64,000 bases of DNA from Leptospira ilyithenensis. Its GTDB lineage: Bacteria; Spirochaetota; Leptospiria; Leptospirales; Leptospiraceae. The stretch covers positions 269,607 through 333,606 of the forward strand of contig NZ_RQHV01000043.1 of NCBI RefSeq assembly GCF_004771005.1. The letters are read 5' to 3'. The notes below the pieces were generated by a model. It was given only the letters and a program-made list of their open reading frames with translations, made no database searches and was not told the origin of the DNA. This document shows positions 38,873-47,535 of the stretch, piece after piece (position 1 is the stretch's first letter; each line of letters begins with the position of its first letter). Made by a program: the position numbers and the translations under genes.

Positions 38873-39247
38873 ATGCCCAAAACTTCACGTAAAACGTTTC
38901 TCACCAAATCATTGTTTTTGGTAACCTCTCTCTCTTTTTTAGAGAGAGGTTTGGGTTTGTTTACGGAAGTGATGGCCGGGAACAAACCTTCTGCGCCCAT
39001 ACCCGAAGGATTAACCCCTGTGTCTGAATCCGATGCAACGGCAAAAGCATTGGGTTTTCATCAGGATGCCAACCGAACCGATTTTACCTTGTATCCGGAA
39101 AGAAAAGAACCCTCAGCAAAGAATCAATTTTGCAAACACTGTGCCCAATTTACGAAATTGAATGATTCCTGGGGAAAGTGCAATATCATCGCTGCGGGAA
39201 TTGTCTCTTCCCAAGGATGGTGTTCTGCCTGGTCGCAAAGAACCTAA
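38873..39247 (+). CDS. High-potential iron-sulfur protein (HiPIP) coupled to katG
   Basis: This is a 124-aa protein with an N-terminal export signal containing SRKTFLTK, which resembles the Tat motif SRRxFLK, followed by a hydrophobic stretch. The C-terminal half has four Cys in the order C-x2-C-x12-C-x13-C (FCKHCAQF ... WGKCNI ... GWCSAW), the [4Fe-4S] ligation pattern of HiPIPs. These small periplasmic proteins carry one electron at high potential. The ATG is two bases after the katG stop, so the two are almost certainly co-expressed. Electron donation to KatG is an inference. Confidence 0.88.
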   Translation: MPKTSRKTFLTKSLFLVTSLSFLERGLGLFTEVMAGNKPSAPIPEGLTPVSESDATAKALGFHQDANRTDFTLYPERKEPSAKNQFCKHCAQFTKLNDSWGKCNIIAAGIVSSQGWCSAWSQRT

Positions 39248-39253
39248 GTGAAA

Positions 39254-40690
39254 TCAAGGACCAGTTGCGACACAACGCACATCGAAAGAGTTTGCTTGTT
39301 TGTTCGTGCTGTTGTTTTTCAGCAAGTTTTCGGATCCCACATTCATGTGAACCACCCAAGCATCGGTTACGGAGGCGAATATCGTAGTGGAAGTCCAATA
39401 CCCCGTGGAAGCGGCAACACCAGGGAAATAACTTGTGTTAATTGGCACGGTTGTATTGGTAAGATTTACAATTGATTTGAGTTCGGAGACGGAAGGAAGT
39501 CTCCAGGTTCTGTTTGCCAAGGTGAGAGAGTTGCAAGCATTGAGTGCGGAACTCCAGATCATCGAAGTAGAACTAACAACTATTTGACACTGATCCCCGC
39601 TCAGTCCGACGGCACATTTCTGCCAAACAAGTCCGGTATTGATATCCGTAATCGTTTGATCGCCGTTGTCCCGAAATGTTTCATCAGGAACACTAGCTCC
39701 CTGAACACATCTCGCACGATTCGTATTTACCTGTGACGTTCTTCCCGTAACACCTTCGGAAAGGGACAGATACCATGCATCGGTAGAAGGCGCCATGGCA
39801 AAAGAATCTCTTGTCCATTGTCCTCCTCCCGCAGCACCGGGAAAGTAAGCATCATAAGTAGCGGGCGTTACAAAATAATTTATAATCGTGGTAAGCTCTG
39901 CGACGGAGGCAAGTTTCCAATTTTTTTTATTCGCATAACCGCTGCCTGAATCCAAAGAAGAACAAGCTGTATTCGCTCCGCTCCAGGTAACGTCAGCGGA
40001 TCCGGAAGGGGCATCGCAACTTGATCCGGAAAAAGCAACGTTTTCATTGCAGGTTTTCCACACAAAACTAGTGTTATTATCAACAGTAATATAATCAGAG
40101 GAGTTTACCAAAGTTGCAGAAGAGAAACTCGGAACAGTTCCATTTTGCAACTTCCCGTCCTGACCCAAAGAGGAAGATAGAGAACACGTACTGTCCAAAA
40201 CTCCGATCTCGTCCCAACATTGGGTTTGAGCGGTTTTCAAAGGAGGTTTCCCGAAAAAAGTCAGTTGAAATGTATGGCTTACACTCCCTCCCGTATTCGC
40301 CGCGTTAACCGTATACGACCCCATGGTCCCGGCATAACCGGAATAAGTTCCCGATATCAGGCCGCTATTTGTGTTTATGGAAACACCAGTAGGCAAAGCA
40401 GGCTGAATGGAGAATAAGAGTGATTTGCCGGTCACGGAAGGAGAAAGAGAGATAAGGCTTCCGTTGGCAAAGGAAGAGGGAGAAGGATAACTCAAACCGG
40501 AAGGAGGAGTTAAGGGAAATATTTTTCCGCAGAATGAATCGTTATTTTCCAACAGGGACTTAGCAAAAACCAGATCCTGGTAACGTTCGCCGAGAGGGTC
40601 GCAGATATTTTCCAAAGATGCGGAAGAACAATTGGCAATATGCAACGCAACGAAAAATACCAAGGTTTTCCGATTTCGAAATACTCTCAT
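39254..40690 (-). CDS. Lipoprotein with Ig-like and DUF1566 (Lcl C-terminal-like) domains
   Basis: This is a 478-aa surface-type protein. The signal peptide ends in ALHIANC, with Cys21 as the probable lipidation site. Residues about 60-145 look like a putative-Ig (cadherin-like) module with LPTGVSINTNSGLISGT. Two DUF1566-type modules follow, each with a DNGDQTITDINTGLVWQKC-like or NTSFVWKTC start, a W..A..AC helix, WRLPSVSELKSIV and a WTST strand. Such proteins are frequent on Leptospira surfaces and have unknown function. It converges with the HiPIP gene, with 6 bases between them. Confidence 0.8.
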   Translation of the reverse strand: MRVFRNRKTLVFFVALHIANCSSASLENICDPLGERYQDLVFAKSLLENNDSFCGKIFPLTPPSGLSYPSPSSFANGSLISLSPSVTGKSLLFSIQPALPTGVSINTNSGLISGTYSGYAGTMGSYTVNAANTGGSVSHTFQLTFFGKPPLKTAQTQCWDEIGVLDSTCSLSSSLGQDGKLQNGTVPSFSSATLVNSSDYITVDNNTSFVWKTCNENVAFSGSSCDAPSGSADVTWSGANTACSSLDSGSGYANKKNWKLASVAELTTIINYFVTPATYDAYFPGAAGGGQWTRDSFAMAPSTDAWYLSLSEGVTGRTSQVNTNRARCVQGASVPDETFRDNGDQTITDINTGLVWQKCAVGLSGDQCQIVVSSTSMIWSSALNACNSLTLANRTWRLPSVSELKSIVNLTNTTVPINTSYFPGVAASTGYWTSTTIFASVTDAWVVHMNVGSENLLKNNSTNKQANSFDVRCVATGP

Positions 40691-40763
40691 TTAACGAAAT
40701 AGTATTACAAAATCAAATTAGGTCAATAAATTTCAAAAACTGAAACTTGTTCAGTCCTGGAAA

Positions 40764-41453
40764 TCAGGCGGAACATCGATCGCTGCTATCTGAAAAAGTA
40801 TGTTCAAAGTCTTGGATCTCGAGCGTTCCTTCCGAATATTTGACACGCCGGGACTTTTGCCTTTGACCTGCCTCGGATAGAGGTGATTTCTCTTTGAACC
40901 GGATTTGAAATTGACTGTCGGTCTCCCAAGAATAATATCCGTTATACGACTCTTGTGCCAATGCTCCTCCGTCTTCAAATGTTTTCCGTGTGTAAACAAA
41001 TGTTCCATCCTCGGAAAAAGTAAACTGATCCATTGGACCGTAAGCACCCGGACTCGGACCATACCAAATAACTTTAGTTAATATAACTTTTTTTGCAATA
41101 CCCGCGACTTCATTGAATCTATATCTTCCACGCAATATCTCTAAATCCTGGTCACTCAAAAGTTTACTCTTATAAGCGGGTTTACTTTTGATCGCTTTCT
41201 GTAATAACTTATAAATTTCGTCTTCACCGTAAGCATCTTCACATTGACTCAGCAAGATCGAATATGTACAAGCCAAGTTATAATTGGCAAAAGCATCTGT
41301 TGGTGAGCTCTTAAGTGTTTCTTGAAAATACTCGATGGCCTTCGGGTAATCTTTTTTGTATAAGGCTTCGATACCTTTTTTATTCGAGTTCGTGCTTGTT
41401 TGCGCAGGAAGGGCAAAACTTATCAGCGTAAATAAAATGATTATGCGTGTCAT
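40764..41453 (-). CDS. Exported TPR protein
   Basis: I start this gene at the ATG at 41453 because the next residues form a signal peptide (MTRIIILFTLISFALPAQ) and an AGGAG lies 11 bases upstream. A longer frame to 41600 lacks these features. The 229-aa product has about two TPR units (GIEALYKKDYPKAIEYFQET, AFANYNLACTYSILL), then a beta-rich C-terminal half with WYGPSPGAYGPMDQFTF resembling a small extracellular sensor or lipocalin-like domain. No specific function was recognised. Confidence 0.7.
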   Translation of the reverse strand: MTRIIILFTLISFALPAQTSTNSNKKGIEALYKKDYPKAIEYFQETLKSSPTDAFANYNLACTYSILLSQCEDAYGEDEIYKLLQKAIKSKPAYKSKLLSDQDLEILRGRYRFNEVAGIAKKVILTKVIWYGPSPGAYGPMDQFTFSEDGTFVYTRKTFEDGGALAQESYNGYYSWETDSQFQIRFKEKSPLSEAGQRQKSRRVKYSEGTLEIQDFEHTFSDSSDRCSA

Positions 41454-41687
41454 GGTCGGCAGCTCTCCTATGAGATGTTTAATTTTTACAACGGAAGACT
41501 GGGGTTCCGGATTATACATATAACTAAAATTTACTTTTTGGGATGATCTATGGAATTTTCGTTCGGATTCGGAAGCCTTCCATTGTCCATAATCATACAA
41601 TCTAACAAAACCAAGTCAATAAATTTGATCGTTGTTTGACTTATTATTACTTGTGAAATTCGAATTCCCTCCTACAATGTCCCAGCT

Positions 41688-42977
41688 ATGAAGAAAGAAC
41701 AAACTCCCTATTCTAAAATCATAAACCTTTTAGAACTTTTTCAACTGAACGAAGACACAGATGAAGTAGGAACCATTGAATCCGTCAGAAAAGGCGTTGA
41801 ATTCAGAGGAACAAATCTCTGGACTTTGATCTTTGCCATTTTCATAGCTTCTATCGGTTTGAATGTGAACTCGACTGCCGTGATTATCGGTGCCATGTTG
41901 ATATCCCCCCTTATGGGTCCCATTGTGGGGGCAGGGTTCGCCGTTGGTACCAATGATTTTGATTTTCTAAAAAGATGCCTTCGCAATTTGGGAATTGCCA
42001 CTTTAGTAAGTATAGTTACTTCCACCATCTACTTTTCGATAACACCAATCAACGAAGCGCAGTCGGAGTTGCTTGCAAGAACAACTCCGACCATATTTGA
42101 TGTGTTAATTGCTCTTTTTGGCGGCGCAACAGGCATCATCGCAAATACAAGAAAAGAAAAAGGAAATGCCATTGCAGGAGTTGCGATCGCAACGGCACTT
42201 ATGCCCCCTCTTTGTACAGCAGGTTACGGGCTCGCTCAAGGCAATTGGTCGTTCTTTTTAGGAGCATTTTACTTATACTTTATCAATTCTATATTTATCG
42301 CCATTGCAACTTTCGTATTTGTTCGTTATTTGAATTTTAGAAAGGTCGACTGGGGACTTTATAAAGAGCAGGAAGCGAAAGTAAGAACCTATCTGATGAT
42401 ATTTGCACTGATTACTATTATTCCGTCAATCTACACTGCATGGGAAATTGTTCAGTCTTCACTTTTCAAATCGAGAGCCAACCTATTTATTACCCAACAT
42501 TTTGATTCGCAAAAAACAAAAATCATCGAAAAAAACATCATATCCGAGGGAAAAAAGAAAATTGAGCTTACGTTAATCGGTGCAAAAATTTCTGAGGAAA
42601 ATTTGCAAAATATAAAAAACAAATTACCGCAATACAAATTGGAAAATGTCGAACTGAGTGTTCTGCAAGATCTATCCTCGCCTAATCCGGAATCATTGAA
42701 ATATGAAATTCTTTCCGAAATTTATAAAAATACAAACGTTACAGAAGAAAAAAAATTGGACCAACTGAGAAAAGAATTGGAAATTCTATATCCCGAATTG
42801 AAATCCTTTTCTCTTACGGAAAGTAAAGAGTTTCTTTCCACGGAAAACAAATATGAAAACTTTCACTTGTTTTTAACTCATTGGTCAAGAAAACCTCCCG
42901 AACGCGATAAGGAAAGACTCCGTCAATTTGTAGAGATCAGAATGGGTTTGGAAAAAATAAAAATGATGCTCGAATGA
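41688..42977 (+). CDS. DUF389 family membrane protein
   Basis: This is a 429-aa protein. The core, with about six membrane helices (residues about 40-260), carries the DUF389 hallmarks IGLNVNSTAVIIGAMLISPL, MGPIVGAGFAVG and AGVAIATALMPPLCTAGYGL. The last 170 residues are soluble, with an alpha/beta BON-like part (KKIELTLIGAKISEENLQNI) and a charged tail. The function of DUF389 proteins is not established. It is transcribed alone. Confidence 0.85.
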   Translation: MKKEQTPYSKIINLLELFQLNEDTDEVGTIESVRKGVEFRGTNLWTLIFAIFIASIGLNVNSTAVIIGAMLISPLMGPIVGAGFAVGTNDFDFLKRCLRNLGIATLVSIVTSTIYFSITPINEAQSELLARTTPTIFDVLIALFGGATGIIANTRKEKGNAIAGVAIATALMPPLCTAGYGLAQGNWSFFLGAFYLYFINSIFIAIATFVFVRYLNFRKVDWGLYKEQEAKVRTYLMIFALITIIPSIYTAWEIVQSSLFKSRANLFITQHFDSQKTKIIEKNIISEGKKKIELTLIGAKISEENLQNIKNKLPQYKLENVELSVLQDLSSPNPESLKYEILSEIYKNTNVTEEKKLDQLRKELEILYPELKSFSLTESKEFLSTENKYENFHLFLTHWSRKPPERDKERLRQFVEIRMGLEKIKMMLE

Positions 42978-42999
42978 TCCAAATTCCTGATAGGATTGC

Positions 43000-43698
43000 C
43001 TAAGCAGTAGTGGCTTGAGTGAGGAAATCTTTGAACTGATCCAGGTTGTTTGTAAAATAAACGGGCTTTGCTGCTTTTCCGTCTTTCAATAAAAATACAA
43101 ATCCCTGGTCATAAAACACAACTTGTTCCAAATCCTGGGACAGATACGTATAACTTGCATTACCCGAATAAAAAACGAATTTTCCGTCTTCTTCTTTTAA
43201 GATCGCAGAACCAACTCTTTTGAAATTACGCAAATCTTCTTCGCTTGCGTCCAAGTCTCCCAAGTCCTTGGACCCGAAAGGAATTTTTCCCGAATGATCG
43301 AAGTATAAAATCCCATCCATTTCGAATTGAACCACTTTGGCTGGCTCCGGCGGTAAAATCTCGGAAAGCCCTTCCGCTGTTTCTTGCAAAATCGCAGCTT
43401 TTTCCACAACCGAAGGTTTGGGTTCGGGACTACGCGCATAACTTAGGCTTGGTTCTTCCCAAGAGGGTCTACGGTCTGCGATTTCCCTTTCTCTTCTGAT
43501 TCTTTCATCCAATTGGGGTGAAACAGCAGAAGGAGGAGTTCTTCTGTAGGCAGAGCTGTAGCCGCTTCCCGCAAAATCCCTTTGGTCGGGACGGGATCGT
43601 TTGGTATTTTGGTCATTTTTTTGTGATTTGGGGCTAAGAGATACGTACAGAAAACAAAGAACCCCAACCAAAATCATCCCGAAGGCTGCATACAACAT
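43000..43698 (-). CDS. Single-TM hypothetical protein
   Basis: This is a 232-aa protein with one N-terminal membrane helix (residues about 3-22). A basic, Ser/Pro/Arg-rich linker runs to about 110, and a folded C-terminal domain rich in beta strands follows (VVQFEMDGILYFDHSGKIPF, GKFVFYSGNASYTYL). No family was recognised. It is divergent from the SurA/PpiD-like gene with a 66-base gap, so the two may share a control region. Confidence 0.65.
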   Translation of the reverse strand: MLYAAFGMILVGVLCFLYVSLSPKSQKNDQNTKRSRPDQRDFAGSGYSSAYRRTPPSAVSPQLDERIRREREIADRRPSWEEPSLSYARSPEPKPSVVEKAAILQETAEGLSEILPPEPAKVVQFEMDGILYFDHSGKIPFGSKDLGDLDASEEDLRNFKRVGSAILKEEDGKFVFYSGNASYTYLSQDLEQVVFYDQGFVFLLKDGKAAKPVYFTNNLDQFKDFLTQATTA

Positions 43699-43764
43699 AT
43701 CAGTTTGATTATCTTCCCTTTTGCCAAATCCCTTAATTACATTTTTTCTTTACAAGCCCAAGCG

Positions 43765-45036
43765 ATGGGAAACCCTTCCCTTATGTTCGAAGAAGAGCCT
43801 AGTTCCCTCAAAGACAAAGTCATAAGAGGACTTGTCGGTTTGTTTTTATTCATTCTAGTCGGTATGTTGATTGTCACCTTTTTGCCGGGTGATGCAGAAC
43901 AAAGTTTTATAGGCGCCCTCACTGGTCAGTCTTCTACAGAAGCAGGTTCCATTGCAGGTAGATCGGTTCCCATCGACTATTTCAATGCGGCACGCAAAGA
44001 CTGTTATTACAGATACCAACAGTATTCAAAAGAAATGGCTTCCAATCCCGAGATGATCCAGTCTTGCGCTTTCTCCACCATACGAGAGCTTTATGTAGCA
44101 AATGATATTGCGGCGGCAGTAGGATACAAGGTTTCCGAAATCAGCATCAAACGGGAATTATCCAACCAAGCCCGCCAAATCCATAAGGAATCTTCTTCTC
44201 AAGCAGGCTACGGAGAAGAGGACACAAGAACACTTTCTCAAATTTACCAACAGATCCTGAACTCCGCTCCTATGAACTACCGTGTGGATTCCGCTACAGG
44301 AATGTCTCTTTTCCCCGTATTCTTAGAACAAAAATGGAATCCTACTTCTGCCGAAAAACAAATCGATACGGAAGCAAAATCGGCAAAAATTTCCTTTCGC
44401 ATCCTTTCTTTTACGGAAGTCAATCTTCTGAACCAATTGGAGTCCAAGATCCAAATCCCGGACACCGACCTACTCGCAGAGTATGAGAAGGAAAAAAAAG
44501 AAGGAAATCTCTCCAAAGATTCTTCCGGCAATGTGCCTAGTTTCGAGTCCAGAAAATCCATCTTAATTTCCAAACTCAAGTTTGACCGCAAAAGAAAAGA
44601 ATTGGAAATTTGGAAAAAGCGCATCCAGTCTTTGGCCGGTGCAGAAAACGCATTGGAAACCATTTCCAAAGAAATCGGCCAACCGATTGAAACTGTCCCC
44701 GCGACCTTTCTTGGAGATTTAAAACAAGTAAAATCCTCAAAAGGAACGACCTATCATCTGGCAAGCGACCCAAAATTTTGGGAAGAACTTTCCTCCAATC
44801 CTTTCGGCAAGAAAAGAGTGACAGGCCCTTTTACGGACAATGACAAACAAATTTACGTAGAATTTGGGGATTTCACCATATCTAACACTCCACAAGCCCC
44901 CATTCCTCAGAAAGAAGAGAACCAGATGGCCGATTTTATGAAACAAAGACAACTTCTTAGCTTTTTTCTTGAAATAAACCAGTCCCTCTCAGGAGAATAC
45001 AACATCGAGAAGCAAAAGGCACTCTCCGTAGAATAA
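43765..45036 (+). CDS. Membrane-anchored SurA/PpiD-like protein (no clear PPIase domain)
   Basis: I start this gene at the ATG at 43765; the product is 423 aa. A longer frame to 43705 would overlap the divergent promoter region. One membrane helix lies at residues about 22-42 (GLVGLFLFILVGMLIVTFLP). The following soluble part has the SurA_N-like order seen in PpiD: a short GRSVPIDYF strand, helices with Tyr/Gln, and ISIKRELSNQARQI. A parvulin active site was not found. The role may be chaperoning exported proteins. Its stop overlaps the cheX start (TAATG). Confidence 0.55.
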   Translation: MGNPSLMFEEEPSSLKDKVIRGLVGLFLFILVGMLIVTFLPGDAEQSFIGALTGQSSTEAGSIAGRSVPIDYFNAARKDCYYRYQQYSKEMASNPEMIQSCAFSTIRELYVANDIAAAVGYKVSEISIKRELSNQARQIHKESSSQAGYGEEDTRTLSQIYQQILNSAPMNYRVDSATGMSLFPVFLEQKWNPTSAEKQIDTEAKSAKISFRILSFTEVNLLNQLESKIQIPDTDLLAEYEKEKKEGNLSKDSSGNVPSFESRKSILISKLKFDRKRKELEIWKKRIQSLAGAENALETISKEIGQPIETVPATFLGDLKQVKSSKGTTYHLASDPKFWEELSSNPFGKKRVTGPFTDNDKQIYVEFGDFTISNTPQAPIPQKEENQMADFMKQRQLLSFFLEINQSLSGEYNIEKQKALSVE

Positions 45037-45500
45037 TGCAAATCAAAGCCGACTTTATCAATCCCTTCCTGGAAGCTGCCACTATTGTTTTCCGCGATGT
45101 ACTTCAACAAGATTTAATCAGAGGGAAGATCGCCATCAAAGACACTCCTGCCCCCTCACACGAATTAGCAATTGTGATCGGAGTGGTTGGCTCTTTCAGC
45201 GGTGAAGTCGTTTACAGCATGAATTACGATGCCGCTTATAAGATATCCCGCAAATTGGTTCCGGGGCTTTCCGACGAAGATGTGCAAAACGAATACAAAG
45301 ATATCTTAGGTGAAATTGCGAACATGACAACGGGTAATGCGATGAATATATTCACCTCTGCAGGTCAATCCGTAGAGATCACTACACCTAACATCCAAGA
45401 ATCGAAAAGCACTTCCGTACGTTTCAATAAAAAACCGACTCTCTCCATCAACTTGTATTCCAAGTTCGGGCGAATTGAAGTCAACGTGGCAATCGCTTAA
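45036..45500 (+). CDS. cheX: CheX-type chemotaxis phosphatase
   Basis: This is a 154-aa protein of the CheC/CheX/FliY family. The active-site helix DILGEIANMTTGNAMNIF contains the Glu and Asn (ExxN) that attack phospho-CheY in CheX. The fold pattern of alternating strands and helices is kept, and the length matches spirochaete CheX. It resets chemotaxis by dephosphorylating CheY-P. The ATG overlaps the stop of the SurA/PpiD-like gene by one base. Confidence 0.88.
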   Translation: MQIKADFINPFLEAATIVFRDVLQQDLIRGKIAIKDTPAPSHELAIVIGVVGSFSGEVVYSMNYDAAYKISRKLVPGLSDEDVQNEYKDILGEIANMTTGNAMNIFTSAGQSVEITTPNIQESKSTSVRFNKKPTLSINLYSKFGRIEVNVAIA

Positions 45501-45516
45501 ATCCCTGTTTTTTAAA

Positions 45517-45545
45517 TTGACATATGCACAGAAAATGTGCATAAT
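45517..45545 (+). promoter_or_regulatory. Promoter with palindromic operator for the vapBC remnant
   Basis: TTGACA (45517-45522) and CATAAT (45540-45545) are 17 bases apart, a near-consensus promoter. An inverted repeat of TATGCACA (45523-45530) and TGTGCATA (45536-45543) with a 5-base spacer fills the spacer and enters the -10. This is the layout expected for an autorepressing antitoxin. The GTG of the remnant lies about one base after the expected transcription start. Confidence 0.5.
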
Positions 45546-45552
45546 TTGAATT

Positions 45553-45696
45553 GTGAAAAATATCACTTTCCGAGTCGATGAGATGAATGCGAGATAGTAT
45601 ATTTTTACCGAAGACTTGCAGGCAAATCAAAAGATAGAAACTTTAGAAATCATCAATCCGTTTGAACATCAAAAACCGAAGAGAAAAAAAGCTTAA
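45553..45696 (+). pseudogene. VapBC toxin-antitoxin remnant (internal deletion)
   Basis: The frame from GTG 45553 reads VKNITFRVDEMNAR and then TAG (45595-45597). It resembles the first residues of a VapB-type antitoxin (KNITFRVDEEL). In the same frame after the stop comes YIFTEDLQANQKIETLEIIN and a basic tail ending at TAA 45694-45696, which resembles the C-terminal strand of a PIN-domain VapC toxin (TEDLQxGQ...NPF). The middle of both genes is absent, so a deletion of the intervening part is likely. The end overlaps the stop of the convergent TPR gene. Confidence 0.55.
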
Positions 45697-46682
45697 ATCC
45701 CGAGCGGGGCTTCAATCAATCGTCTTCTTTCTTTAGCTTCTTTTCTGAAGTCGTTGCCAGGGGAGAGTTCTTTGTCTTCCGATTCCTTCAAGTAGAGATC
45801 GTAGTATTTTTTAGCTCTTTCCAAATCCCTTTCCGCCCAAGCACTTTCATAAATTCGTCCCGCGTAATAGTAAGCAGTCGGTCTATCTTTTGAATCTTTG
45901 AATTCTTTGATCAGTTTCACCAAATGATGTAATGCGGGACGATATTCCTGTTTTCGGAAAAGTAAAGCCGCAATGGCAAGATGAGTACGAGGTGTAAGTT
46001 CAGGATGAACCGGAAATGAAGTAACTAACTTCAGATATTCCTTATAAGCTTTTTCTTCGGACTCAGGTTGGTTCATCCGATCCAAAGAACGTGCCAATTC
46101 AAACTGGGATTTGATTTTTGCATCCGGGTTTTCTATCTTTTCCACAAGCCCCGTTCCTTCTTTCTCTTTGGAATCTAACCCGAATAAGTTGGTATTTTCC
46201 GTAAGCGAAGGATCTACTTTTTTTCCTTCCTTGGAATAAGATTCGCTGAATTCGGTTTCTGCATTTTTCTTTTGGTTACGAGCGAGGAATGCCTTCCCTC
46301 TTTGGAAAGGCGCTTCGGACGGATCGGGAACATCATCTTTTCCCTTTTTCTTTTTTTTGGGTTTTGCAGAAGTTTCGGAACCGGAACTAGTCGTGGAGCC
46401 GGAAGTGCTGTTTTTTACCGAAGCGATCGTGCTAGTCTGAGTATTGGCAGTTGTTTCTTTTCCAGTGCCGACGACTGTAGAGGAGACGGAGGAATTCAAA
46501 TCCGATGAATTCGGATTTGACGAAGTCGCTTCGTTTGCCTCAGTGCCGTCTAACTTGAGTTTTTCGGGAAAAGGAAGGAATATTTCTTCGTTCGGATCTG
46601 CGCCTTGCGAGAAGAGTGATGGCACGAAAAAACCAAGAATCAAAAGGGAAACAATCAATGGAAACTTGGTTTTAAGGATCAT
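45693..46682 (-). CDS. Exported TPR-like envelope protein
   Basis: This is a 329-aa protein with a signal peptide (FPLIVSLLILGFFVPSLFSQ). A Ser/Thr/Asn-rich linker with a KKKKKGKDD cluster leads to a C-terminal half of TPR-like helices (AFQRG..KAFLARNQKKNAETEF, AYYYAGRIYESAWAERDLE). It is the third gene of a minus-strand operon after the OmpA and single-TM genes. The repeats may recruit a partner in the periplasm. No specific function was recognised. Confidence 0.7.
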   Translation of the reverse strand: MILKTKFPLIVSLLILGFFVPSLFSQGADPNEEIFLPFPEKLKLDGTEANEATSSNPNSSDLNSSVSSTVVGTGKETTANTQTSTIASVKNSTSGSTTSSGSETSAKPKKKKKGKDDVPDPSEAPFQRGKAFLARNQKKNAETEFSESYSKEGKKVDPSLTENTNLFGLDSKEKEGTGLVEKIENPDAKIKSQFELARSLDRMNQPESEEKAYKEYLKLVTSFPVHPELTPRTHLAIAALLFRKQEYRPALHHLVKLIKEFKDSKDRPTAYYYAGRIYESAWAERDLERAKKYYDLYLKESEDKELSPGNDFRKEAKERRRLIEAPLGI

Positions 46683-46708
46683 TTTATTGAATCAAAATGC
46701 AGACAGAT

Positions 46709-47533
46709 TTATTGTCTAGGAACTCTTTCCAGTTCTCTGGGTTTACGCCCTGTGGATTCGCTTGCAGGAGAAAGAGAAGGAGTCGTTGTAGTTTCTCTTT
46801 TCTTTTTTTCAGCAATTTTCTTTTCCAATTCATCCACCCGGTCCAACATCTTTTTGAATCTAAGATCCTCTGCCGTATCCAAATCCGTATTGGACGGACC
46901 CGTAGTCGGAGAAACTCTTTGCGGTTTTGCGGACAGATCAGGGCGTCCCCGATCCAATTGTTTCGGAGTCTCTCGTCCCATCTCTTGCAATTCGTCCGTA
47001 TTTTGCCAAGCACCGATCTTTTCCACATCTACAGGAGAAGGAATCAAACCGTCTCCGGAAGGAGTGGCAAGTGGAGGAAGAGAAGTGTCCTCTGCCTTCC
47101 TGTTTCTAAAATCATATTCTTTTCCTAAAAAATCGGATTCTTCCGGATAAGTCCTTTGCGTCGGATTCGTTCCTTCTCTTTCGCTGATAAAATCAAATTG
47201 CATCTTACGATTGCTTTCGTAAGACAGATCTTCCGGGTCCGTCATTTGTACGTCTTTTCTTTTCCGGTTATAATCTCTTTCCACTTCCATAAGAAAAAGA
47301 GACCGTGTATCTTGTGCTAGTTGGAGTCCTTGAGGTTTTGCACCTTCCCAACCTTTGGTCCAACCGGTATAAATCGCCATGATTAGAAAAAATATAAAAA
47401 GTCCGATCGCAATTTTGCGAAGCAAACTCTGGATTTGAGGAGGGATTTTGTCGACAAGGGAGTCGACTGCCCCAAACATTTTTTTTGTATCTACATTGAC
47501 TTTGGGAATGTTTATATTTTTAAGATCTACCAT
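46709..47533 (-). CDS. Single-TM hypothetical protein in OmpA operon
   Basis: This is a 274-aa protein with one membrane helix at residues about 42-60 (IAIGLFIFFLIMAIYTG) and a long polar C-terminal part. A coiled coil (FKKMLDRVDELEKKIAEKKK) lies near residue 225, before a Ser/Arg-rich end. No family was recognised. It is two bases after the OmpA-family gene and 26 bases before the TPR gene, so the three products probably act together in the cell envelope. Confidence 0.65.
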   Translation of the reverse strand: MVDLKNINIPKVNVDTKKMFGAVDSLVDKIPPQIQSLLRKIAIGLFIFFLIMAIYTGWTKGWEGAKPQGLQLAQDTRSLFLMEVERDYNRKRKDVQMTDPEDLSYESNRKMQFDFISEREGTNPTQRTYPEESDFLGKEYDFRNRKAEDTSLPPLATPSGDGLIPSPVDVEKIGAWQNTDELQEMGRETPKQLDRGRPDLSAKPQRVSPTTGPSNTDLDTAEDLRFKKMLDRVDELEKKIAEKKKRETTTTPSLSPASESTGRKPRELERVPRQ

Positions 47534-47535
47534 AA

